From Aureococcus anophagefferens (lineage: Eukaryota > Sar > Pelagophyceae > Pelagomonadales > Pelagomonadaceae), in NCBI RefSeq assembly GCF_000186865.1, contig NW_008705562.1, positions 3,328,135 to 3,392,134 on the forward strand: DNA of 64,000 nt, read 5' to 3'. Shown piece after piece: positions 51,328 through 60,698 of the stretch (its first letter is position 1; every line of letters starts with the position of its first letter). Made by a program: the position numbers and the translations under genes. Under the pieces are notes generated by a model that saw only the letters and a list, made by a program, of their open reading frames with translations, was not told the origin of the DNA and made no database searches.

Positions 51328-54300
51328 ATGCCCGACCCGCCGCCGGAAGGCCTCGTGCGCATGCCCGCGGCGCGCGCCCTCGCCGCGCGGCCGAGCGAGG
51401 AAAACATCGCGCACACGGCCCTGCGGTCCCCCGGCCGCGACACGCTCCTCGACCGGCCGTCGCACCTCAGCGGCCGGTCGACGCGCGAGGACATCGAGGC
51501 GTACCACGCGTCCATGCTCGACGACACGGAGGCGGAGGCGGCGGAGGAGGCGGCGGCGGTCATCTTCAGCGGCCACCTGAGCAAGCGGGGCCACGTCCGC
51601 GCGACGTGGAAGACGCGGTGGTTCGAGCTCCGCGAGGGCGCCATGGTCTATTTCGATAGCCAAGGGGGGCGCCCCCTCGGCGCCGTGCTCCTCGGGCCGG
51701 AGACGTCCGTCGTGCCGAGCGGCCACAAGCCCAACTGCGTCTTCATCTCCACGCCGGCCGCGGCCAAGGCCGCGCGCGGCGCCGAGGTCGAGGCCCTGGG
51801 CTGCCGCGTGCACAAGAGCTTGTTCGTGGAGTGCGGCACGTCCAAGGAGAAGGAGCGCTGGATGAGCGCCGTCTTTGCCGTGATCAACCTGCAGCGGGGG
51901 CCGTCGCTCGCCGTCAAGGGGCTCCGGGACCGGCACTGCGCGTGGGAGCCCGACTCCTCGAAGGCGCGGACGCTGGAGCAGGTGGACCGCGAGCGCTTCG
52001 CGAACATCATCTCGGACGGCGGCAAGGCGACGACGTCGGACCGCGAGCTGATCTTCGGCGAGGTCATGCGGGGCGTCGAGAAGTGCCGCGCGGAGCGGCC
52101 GCAGCTACGCGTCAAGGTCCACGCGGGCCGGGACCTGCCCTGCGTCGGCGACGCCAACGGCCTCGCGGACCCCTTCGCCAAGGTCATGCTCGGCGGCGTC
52201 GTCGCGCGGACGCGGACCTGCCCGGAGTCGCTCGACCCGCGATGGGGCGAGGCGCTCACGCTCGACTTCGACCGCGAGTCCATGCGGTTTCTAGTCGTGG
52301 AGGTCTGGGACGAGAACGCGACGATCCGCGGGCCGAGCGAGGAGTTCATGGGGCGCCTCGTGCTGCCCCTCGCGGCGCTGGGGCCCGACGTGCGCGTGGA
52401 CCGCTGGTTTCACCTCGGCCGGAGGTCGTCGCGCGACCGCGGGTCCCGGGGCCAGATCCGCCTCGAGATCGCGACGAACGTGCCCCTGCTGGCGGGGCTC
52501 TCCGAGGCGCTGGCCCACGCCGCGGCGCTGCCCGTCTTCGCCGGGGGCCCGGGCCGGGGGCTCGGGCTGCCGCTCGCGGGCGCGGAGGCCGTCGAGGACT
52601 GCGCGTCCGACGTCACGCTGGTCTGCACCGCGGGCGACCAGGGCGCGACGGCGGCGAACGACGGGGTTTTATTGCTGACGAACCACCGCCTCTTGTTCGC
52701 GCGCGACGAGTACTGGCCAGGGCAGGAAAAGAGAGCGAAATTCCCAACTTCAAAGGCTCCGATCTCGGCCGTTTTCCACTCGTTTCGGCTGATTTTTGGA
52801 CGAGCGATCATCTCTCGGAACGGTCTCGAAGCATGGATGCTTTTTCCGGAACGCGCGCGCGCAGAACACTCATGTTGAAGAGAACTTGAATCACCCTTTT
52901 CCTGCCCAGGTACTGGCGCGGGTCGAAGCGGCCGGGCCTCACGTGCCACGCGTCCCTCGGCGCCGTCACGGGCGCGGAGCTGCGGACCAAGGGCGGCGTC
53001 GATTCGTTGGTCGTGCACACGGCGACGGCGCGGACGTTGGAGTTCCAGTTCCACGGCGTCGCGAGCCGCAAGGTCTCCGCGGCGGCCGACGACGGCGCGG
53101 CGGCGCGGCGCCTCGACCGCGGGCTCCTGAGCCGCTTCGACGCGATGCTCGGCGCCGTGCTCGGCCGCCGCACGGGCAAACCCAAGGAGGACCGCGCGCG
53201 CGTCGAGAGCGTCGTCATCGCCGCGCGCGAGACGGAGTGCGCCGCGCCGGAGCGGCCGCTCGCGGGCCTCGACGCGCCCGACGCGGACGAGGGCCCGCCG
53301 AGCGCGCGCATCCACGCGCGCCTCGAGTTCTGGCTCGCGAACCGGCCCCGGCTCCTCGAGCGCTGCGCGACGGCGGCCGCGGCAGCCATCGCCGGCTTCA
53401 CGTCGACGTCGTCCGCGGCGCACGCGGCGCTGTCCTACCAGCGCGGCACCTACGACGACGACGACGACGACAACGACGGCGACGACGACGACGAGGCGTC
53501 CGACGGCACGGACGACGACGACGCCGAGGGCGGCGAGCTCACGGCCTACGCGGCCGCGCGCGCGTCGACGCGCGTGCCGCGGCTCCTGAAATTCGGCTGG
53601 GACCTCTTCGACGCGGCCCGCGAGCTCCAGCGCCTGGGCATCCCCGACGGCGCCTGGCGCGTCACGGCGGCGAACGAGGACTACTCGCTCTGCCCGACCT
53701 ACGCGCGCGTGCTCGCCGTGCCGCGGTCCGTCGACGACGCGAGCCTCCGCGCGGGGAGAGCGTGATTCAACGTCGCTTCAACGTGAGTGTTCCGCGCGCG
53801 CGCGTTCCAGAAAAAGCATCCGCGCTTCGAGAGCGCTCCGAGAGATGATCGCTCGTCCAAAAATCAGCCGAAACGAGTGGCCGAGAGAGGAGCCTTTGAA
53901 GTTGGGAATTTCGCACCCTTTTCCCGCCCAGGCGAGCCTCCGCGAGGTCGCGGCCTACCGGTCCAAGGGCCGCATCCCCATCCTCTCCTGGCGCGACCCC
54001 GTGACCCACGCGACGATCTCGCGCTGCAGCCAGCCCCTCGTGGGGGCAAGAGACCGGCGTCTACCGGGCGGCGAAGCAACCATCGAGCATCCGCGCAGGT
54101 GCTCCACAAACGGTCCGTCGCGGACAACGCGATGCTCCTCGCCGTCGCGTCCGCGAGCGGCTGGCGGTCCCTCGAGGGCGACGACGAGCTGGACGCGGAG
54201 GCCGCGACGCCGCCGGGCGTGCTGTCGACGGCCTCGGACGATCTGACGCTGCGGGCGCGGGTTCCGCGCGGAGATGTTTCGTCGAACCCCCCGACCACGC

Positions 54301-55908
54301 GCCGAGAGTTTGTTTGGATCTTTTCTTCGAACCGCGCCGCTCCAGGCGCTCGCGAAGGAGACGTCGCTGGGCAAGGCCGTGCGCCGCGCGAGCGGGCGGC
54401 TCGCGGGCGACGCGGCGACGGGCGACGCCGCGGCGGAGCGCGCGCGCGAGGGCCCCCGCGAGGCGCTCTGCGAAGACGACGAGCGCGCCGCGGCCTGCGA
54501 GTCGCACGTGAACTTTGGGGACCTGCCCAAGCTCGGCGACCGGCGCGTGTCGCTCACGCCGCGGTCGAGCGAGGCGCCGGCGGACGACGCCGCGCCGCCG
54601 CCGGCGGGCGACGCGACGCCCCAGCTCCGGCGCTACGCGGCGTGGCGGTCGCGCGCGCTCCGGCGCGCGCGGCGCCACAGCCTCCGCGAGTCGCTGCCCG
54701 CGGGCGCCAACTACGCCGCCGCGCGGCGCCGCGCCGGCGTCCCAAGAGAAAATGTTCCGACACTTATCGTGTCATCTACGAGGTTCCGCGACCGGTCCCG
54801 ACGAGCGTTCAAGAGACACTTTTCGCGTAGGCCCGCGAGCTCCCAGAGCGCGCTCGCGCACCGCGACGCCGACGCGAAGCCGCCCATGCTGCTCGTCGTC
54901 GACGCGCGGAGCCCGCTGGCCGTCAAGGGGAACCAGATCGCGGGCGGCAAGGGCACGGAGACGTTGGAGCACTACGAGGGCGTGCGCATCAGCGTCCTGT
55001 GGCCGTGACGATTTTCGAGAGATTTCGGCTGGGAAAACGACGAAAAATCGTTACCGACATGCTTGGTAGGTGCGCATGCGCCTCGAGTTCATGGGCATCG
55101 CGAACATCCACGCGGTGCGCGCGGCCCACGACGGCTTGGTGGACGCGGTCTGCGGCCGCGGCGACTTCGCGGCGGCGTGCGCGTCGAGCTCGGGCTGGTT
55201 CGCGCTGCTCCAGCGGCTGCTCGCGGCCGTGGTCCACGTCGTCGACGCCGTCGCGCGCCACGGCGTGCCCGTGCTCGTGCACTGCAGCGACGGCTGGGAC
55301 CGCACGCCGCAGCTGACCGCGGGGTCGATGCCAGCGTCCTGTGGCCGTGACGATTTTCGAGAGATTTCGGGTGGGAAAACCTATGAGAAATCGTCACCGT
55401 CACATTTGGCAGGTCGATGCTGCTCATGGACCCGTTCTACCGGACGATCCGGGGCTTCGCGGTGCTCGTGGAGAAGGAGTGGTGCGCCTGCGGCCACAAG
55501 TTCGCGGAGCGGCACGGCTTCGACGACAAGGGCCACGCGTCGAGCGACCGCAGCCCCTGCTTCCTCCAGTGGATCGACCTCGTGCACCAGGTCCGGCGCC
55601 AGGCGCCGGACGCGTTCGAGTTCAACGTCGAGTTCCTCGTGACCGTCGCCGCGGCGGCGAGCGACGGCTGGACGGGGACCTTCCTCTTCGACTGCGACCG
55701 GCTCCGCGAGGCCCACAAGCTCAAGGACCGCGCCGTGTCGCTCTGGTCGCACGTCGAGGCGCGGCGCCGCGACTTCAAGAACCCGACCTACCGCCCCGAC
55801 GACCGCGTCATCTACCCCCTCGTGGGGCGCCAGCACCTCGTCCTCTTCGACGCCTGGTTCCAACGCTGGCACGGCGCCGTCAACGGCGTCTACTGGGACG
55901 CGGACTAG
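51328..55908 (+). CDS. PH-C2-myotubularin phosphoinositide 3-phosphatase
   Basis: About eight exons give roughly 1,252 aa. Order: PH domain (about 78-190, SGHLSKRGHVRATWKTRWFEL); C2 domain (about 255-375, VKVHAGRDLPCVGDANGLADPFAKV); GRAM-like start (LLLTNHRLLFARDEYW|RGSKR); myotubularin catalytic domain with NEDYSLCPTYARVLAVP, RCSQPLVG, VVDARSPLAVKGNQ, GIANIHAVR, and the active site VHCSDGWDRT (Cys about 1075), so it is likely active. The end is VSLWSHVEARRRDFKNPTY. Firm introns are 52710-52909, 53739-53931, 54046-54098 (GC-AG), 54982-55069 and 55324-55412. Two more, ending at 54345 and near 54846, have uncertain donors. Myotubularins remove the 3-phosphate of PI3P and PI(3,5)P2 on endosomes. 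Confidence 0.85.
52710..52909 (+). mobile_element. Introner, long family (copy 4)
   Basis: Target duplication GTACTGGC (52710-52717 and 52910-52917). The 192-bp element begins CAGGGCAGGAAAAG and ends CTTTTCCTGCCCAG, near-perfect inverted ends. Splicing restores RDEYWRGS in the GRAM region. Core in gene sense. Confidence 0.95.
53739..53931 (+). mobile_element. Introner, long family (copy 5), inverted, GC-AG
   Basis: Target duplication GCGAGCCT (53739-53746 and 53932-53939). The element lies in the opposite orientation to copy 4 (it contains GTCCAAAAATCAGCCGAAACG and ends CTTTTCCCGCCCAG). Splicing gives SVDD|ASLREVAAYRSKGRIP in phase 0 using a GC donor. Confidence 0.92.
54982..55069 (+). mobile_element. 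Introner, short family (copy 2)
   Basis: Target duplication GTGCGCAT (54982-54989 and 55070-55077) around an 80-bp element CAGCGTCCTGTGGCCGTGAC ... CTTGGTAG. Internal GTGACGATTTT and AAAATCGTTAC form inverted sub-ends. Splicing gives HYEG|VRMRLEFMGIANIH. Confidence 0.95.
55324..55412 (+). mobile_element. Introner, short family (copy 3)
   Basis: Target duplication GTCGATGC (55324-55331 and 55413-55420) around an 81-bp element almost identical to copy 2 (same first 36 bases). Splicing in phase 2 restores LTAGSMLLMDPFYRTI directly after the catalytic loop. Confidence 0.95.
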
Positions 55909-56110
55909 TGGGAGGGGACCCCCGGGTAATCGGCTATCTGGCCGGGGGTCGACTCTGGGGTCGTCGCCGTGGATTTCAGCTTGCCCGATCCTCAATCCGC
56001 AATGGAGCCGTGTCCAGCAGAGATCGCTACCGCGCCCGCTCGCGCGACGCCACCCCGACACGCGCGCAAGACGCTGTGCGCGACGCCCGCTCTCCGCGCA
56101 GGTTTAAAAA

Positions 56111-56849
56111 ATGCAGAAGCTCATCATCGCCCTCACCGCCGCCACGGCCTCGGCCTTCGTCGCGCCCAGCGCCGCCGCGCCCAAGACGCAGCTCGCCGCC
56201 GTCCAGGACATGGAGGGCATCACCATGCCCATGGGCCTTTTCGATCCCTTCGGGTTCTCCAACGGCTGCAGCGACGAGGCGCTCGCGTGGTACCGCGAGG
56301 CGGAGATCAAGTCCGTTCCCGGTGTCCCCGATTTTGTTGATCCGAGCCAAAGACATCGCCCCGCGCGCGCCGCCGTCTCACCCCGCGCCCCTCAGGCACG
56401 GCCGCGTCGCCATGGCCGCCTTCGTCGGCTTCCTGGTCAACTACCAGGGCTACACGTTCCCCGCGAACCTCGACATGTCGGGCAACAAGTTTGCGTCGCT
56501 CGGCACCGGCAACCCGCTCCTCGCCTGGGACAACCTCTCGGAGAAGGGCAAGTGGTCCATCCTCGGCTTCGTCGGCCTCCTCGAGGTCCTCGGCGAGGCG
56601 GAGAAGCCCCACTACACCAAGGGCGGCAAGAGCGGCTCGCACGAGCTCGTCTGGTACTTCGGCTCCAAGTACATCTCCGGCAAGTCCCCCGAGGACCGCC
56701 TCCGGAGCCGCAACGCCGAGATCAACAACGGCCGCCTCGGCATGCTCGGCATCATGTCCCTCATCGCCGCGTCGACGGTCCCGGGCTCGGTCCCCTTCTT
56801 CACGTCGGACCTGGCGCAGTACACCGGCGACGTCTGGGCGCCCTTCTAA
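56111..56849 (+). CDS. Fucoxanthin-chlorophyll-binding light-harvesting protein (LHC/FCP)
   Basis: Two exons (56111-56310, 56396-56849) give 217 aa. The N-terminus is a bipartite plastid pre-sequence (IIALTAATASAFVAP). The 85-bp intron (GT-AG) interrupts the first chlorophyll-binding helix; splicing gives REAEIK|HGRVAMAAFVGFLV with the conserved Glu and Arg. The third helix EINNGRLGMLGIMSL is intact. Near the start is DPFGFSNGCSDEALAWYR, typical of FCPs. It sits in thylakoid antenna complexes. Confidence 0.92.
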
Positions 56850-57805
56850 GCGGCGCCGGCGGCTGCGAAGCCGGCGCCGCGCCGGCGGTCTCCCACCTCC
56901 ATCCCAAAAAAAAGTCGCCCGGCGGCGGGGCGCGAATCGTCGCGAGGCCGCGCGGCACGTCGTTCCCGTAACGGCCGTGCGCGCGGGTGATTCGTCGTTC
57001 TCTGCGGGGGGGGGCGTCTCTGCGCGGAGCGGGCGTCGGGCGGGGGCGGCGCGCCGCGTCGTCGTGGTCGAGCTCTCTACGGCCGACCACGACACGCGGA
57101 GGCGCCCGCTTGCCCGTCGCCGACGGATGTCTCGCGTCGGACGTCTCGCGGCGGCGCGGGGGACGCGTGCCGCCGGTCGCACCCACGCGCCGGCCGCCGC
57201 GTCGCCCACAGCAGACGTCAAAAAATCCCCGGGAGCTCGCACGCGGCACCACTGCGATGCGTCTCCCGTTGGGGGATATGTGGGCGGCTCGCTCGCTCGG
57301 AAGAGGGAACATCAACTTTGCGGCGGGTGTTACACAAATGAGGTATCCTCTGGATGAGCATCTCTAGCAGCGCTCACCACAAATCTCCCCAGACAGCGCG
57401 GGTGAAACAGGCCGCCTGGGCATCGTCGAAGAGAGGCTAGTCGGGTGCGCCGTCCACGCTCTCTCGTACCATGTCGTGCGTCGCGGCGTCTCTGCGAAGC
57501 GAAAACGTATTGCGAGGCGAAATGGAGAACCCGGGCTGCGGTCTCCGGGGCTGCCGCGCCGGCTGGCCGACGCTCGCTCTCGCTCCGGCGAGGCGGCCCC
57601 GCCGGGGCGGGGCGGCGGCCCCGGCGGCGGCGCGCGGCCACCCGGCCGGCGGCGCCGGCCGCCCGGCCGTTCGAAGAGCCGTGCGACGGACGGGCGCCGC
57701 GCGGCCGGCGGCCGGCCGGCGGCCGGGCCGCGCTCGCGCTACCCGCGCGCGCGCTTTGCGGCGCGCGAGGTCCGACCCGCGCCCTCTTTTCCCAGGTACG
57801 CGGAC
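56850..57805. other. Intergenic region, possibly with 5' exon or UTR of the next gene
   Basis: No recognisable coding sequence. A pyrimidine-rich acceptor-like TCTTTTCCCAG|G at about 57785-57796 just before the G-beta ATG suggests an upstream non-coding exon. Confidence 0.45.
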
Positions 57806-58854
57806 ATGACCAAGCCCGAGCTGAAGGCGAAGATCAAGGAGGTCAAGGCCGAGATCGAGGACCTGGCCATGGCCGTGAATAAGAAGCTCAAGGAGAACAC
57901 GGTCGCGTCGCCCTTCGCGGAGGACACGGGGACGCAGCCGGGCTGCGCGTCAGCNNNNNNNNNNNNNNNNNNNNNNNNNNNNNNNNNNNNNNNNNNNNNN
58001 NNNNCCTCATGCCGCTGAAGTCGGCCTGGGTCATGTTCGCCGAGGCGTCCCAGGACGACAAGAACATGTGCGCGTCCGGCGGCCTCGACAACGTCTGCAC
58101 GGTGTGGCAGCTGCCGACGGCCGCGGACCCCGCGGGCAAGCTCCTCTTCTCCCTCGAGGGCCACGAGGGCTACGTCTGCAACGGCCGCTTCCTCGGCGAC
58201 AACAAGCTCCTCACGACGAGCGGCGACAACTCCGCGTCGCTCTGGGACATGAACGCGCTCCCCGAGGGCAAGGACATCGACATGCGCGGCTTCATCTTCG
58301 AGGGCCACGACAAGGACGTGACCAGTTGCGACTTCAAGCCCGGCGCCTTCAAGGAGTTCGTCACGTCGTCCGCCGACGGCTCCATGATGACCTGGGCCAT
58401 CGGCCAGAAGACGCCGACGTCGACGATGCGCCTCTACCAGGCGGATCTGGACGCGGGCATGAAGCGCGGCCAGACGAAGACGCTCATCGACGTCAACAAG
58501 GTCAAGTACCAGTCCAACGGCTTCGGCATCGGCGTCGCCACGGAAGCCATGGGCTCCTTCCTCTACGACGTCCGCACGCTCGGCGCCGCGAACACGTTCG
58601 TCGGGTCGTCCGCGGAGTCCAAGTCCATCCCCAAGTACTCCTGCGCCTTCTCCAAGTCGGGCCGCCTCATGTTCGTCGGCACCGAGGACAACACCATCGA
58701 GGTCTGGGACACGTTCAAACCCGACGCGGGGTCGACGCTCCAGTCGCTGACGATGAACCACGACAACCGCATCACCGAGGTCTGCGTCCCGACGACGGGC
58801 TGCGTCTGCGCGTCGGCCTCCTGGGACACGACGGGCTCCATCATCCAGCCCTAG
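57806..58854 (+). CDS. Heterotrimeric G-protein beta subunit (WD40), interrupted by gap
   Basis: The N-terminal helix (PELKAKIKEVKAEIEDLAMAVNKKL) fits the coiled coil that pairs with G-gamma. A 50-N gap (57955-58004) follows. The rest is a WD40 propeller with G-beta features: SAWVMFAEASQDDKNMCASGGLDNVCTVW, SLEGHEGYVCNGRFL, TTSGDNSASLWDM, FEGHDKDVTSCDF and the end CASASWDTTGSIIQP. The frames on either side of the gap do not match as written, so the gap size is wrong or hides an intron. Part of a signalling complex at membranes. Confidence 0.85.
57955..58004. other. Assembly gap (50 N) inside the G-beta gene
   Basis: A run of N between the N-terminal coiled coil and the first WD40 blade; the round size suggests an unknown true length. 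Confidence 1.
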
Positions 58855-60698
58855 GGCGCTTTTTCGGGGCCGCGGCGCGCCCGAGACGCGCCGCCGGCGC
58901 TCGCCCGATTGGGCGAGGCCGCCGACCCGGGAGAAGTACCGAGCCGCGACGGGCCAGCGCTCCGACTCCCGGGCGGCCGCGCGCCGGCGGCGCACCGGGC
59001 GCGCCGCGCCCCCGCGCCCAAACCACCCGCGCCGCGCCGCCGAAGCTCCATCGTCCTGGGGGGAGCCGGAGGCGGCGCGGCGGACCCCCCGGTCTATCCG
59101 CGCCGTTCGCGACCGACCCCCCAGCCCACTCCCCGCTTAATCTTCATCTTAGGTTCTAAGGGGGTTTAATACGAAGTCAGAGTTGCGCTATGGTTTCGGA
59201 GGTCCCGTTTTCTGATGATCGGGCTACGATTTAATCTAAGAGCGACCTGCGCGGTCCCCGTACTGCCAGATGGCGCATGATTTAATATGCCATCATCGTG
59301 TTTTTGGACCAACCATGGCCATTGAAAAACAGAATCATGCAGTCAAGGTATCTTCTGCGACCACGGTTTTCTGGGCGTCCGATGCAGCGGTTCCAGGACT
59401 TGGCGCGGCGCTCGGTCTGTGGACCATGCCGCGCCTCGGGCCCGACTGCGAGTCGCTCGGGAAAGACCACCGGTCGATGGCGAGCAACTTGGTTCGCGTC
59501 GGGGCAGCCCGTGGATGACGAGAACGGCCGTTAACGATGGTGGGCGACCGACGAGGGGCCCAACTTAGTTCCAGAGGTCGAGCGGTGCGCTAGACCCTGG
59601 GTAAGCCACCCCTGGAATGTTTTCCCGGAGGTCTCTGCTTAGCACTGGCGCACCGAACGTCTCATTCATTGCGCGGTGAGCACCGTGTCACCCGCGGCGC
59701 CGCGCGCCCGTCGGAGGCGCTGAGATGATCTCGATCAAATCGACTCGAGCCGAGGAGCTGTCGCGAGAGCATCTGGTGGCCCCCATGACGAACGATTCCC
59801 GACGCTCTGTGGCTCGAAAGCGACCCGAAATTGGGTCGGGGGACGCTGCCGAGCCTCACTGCACCCCCTGAAGCTGCCCGTTTGCGCCACCTCGCAATCG
59901 TTTGGATGTCGCGTCTTCGCAGGTGCCTCGCCCACATGTTTGCGGACCTCGAAGCCACTGGGATCGTTGCACGTCCCTTCATATTCGCGGAGCTCTGGAC
60001 GTCCAACAGTTCACCAAGCATCTCGTCGGTCGAGCGCAGCGATGCGGAGATGCGATGCGGACCGGGCTGTCGAGGTATCGTTGTCGTCAATGTTGACGAA
60101 ATTCAATGGCTATGGTTGATTTAAAATGGAATTAAATCGGCGCGCAGGTTGCCGGCGCCGGCCAGCCTCCGGCGTCCCTTCTAGCCGACGTAGATTAAAT
60201 AATCCAGCGCGACGGCGTTGTGATTATTTCGCAGGGACATCGGCGTCGGCAGATCGATTTGTCTCCCCTTCGTTCCCTAGTCTAGCTTAATCTACCCAGA
60301 TGAAGGAGCGCGGGGCGTCGAGGCGGCTGGCGGGATACGTGGGCGCGCGGAGACGCGCGCGGCCGCACGCTCGAGGCCATAAGCAAAACTAACCCTCGAC
60401 GGAATAAACTTCACTGAGCTCGATGAACTTTGGGATATGAATGGCTGTGAGTGCACAGCCAATATTGAAGACGATGCAAACTTTAAAACGAGTGGCTCGC
60501 ATCGTTTATGATATATACGTTGGGCAATTATAATCACTACGGCTCATCCTATATTATGCCGGTGAGGCCGGCGACGCCCGCCGACGGCCAGATCCGCCGT
60601 GGACGCGACTGGTGCATCAGCTCCTAAAGCAACATCCACGCCGCCCGCGCCGCCGCCGCCGCCGACGCCTCGCCGGAGGCCGTTTGGCGTTTCCCACA
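58855..60698. other. 1.8-kb intergenic region, AT-richer from about 59160
   Basis: No convincing gene on either strand; the open frames are under 150 codons and lack motifs. GC is much lower than in the gene regions. TTTAAT/ATTAAA motifs recur (59166, 59230, 59281, 60121, 60195). It could be a decayed mobile element or regulatory spacer. Confidence 0.5.

Noticed and set aside
52796..53848. Open frame starting inside the introner (MDERSSLGT...), also present at 61505 and in mirrored form elsewhere
   Set aside because: It is a chance translation of the introner itself, repeated because the element is repeated.
54739..54846. A further introner in the myotubularin gene
   Set aside because: The sequence is lower in GC and intron-like, but no clean 8-bp duplication or frame-consistent end pair was found, so it is kept as an intron of uncertain borders only.
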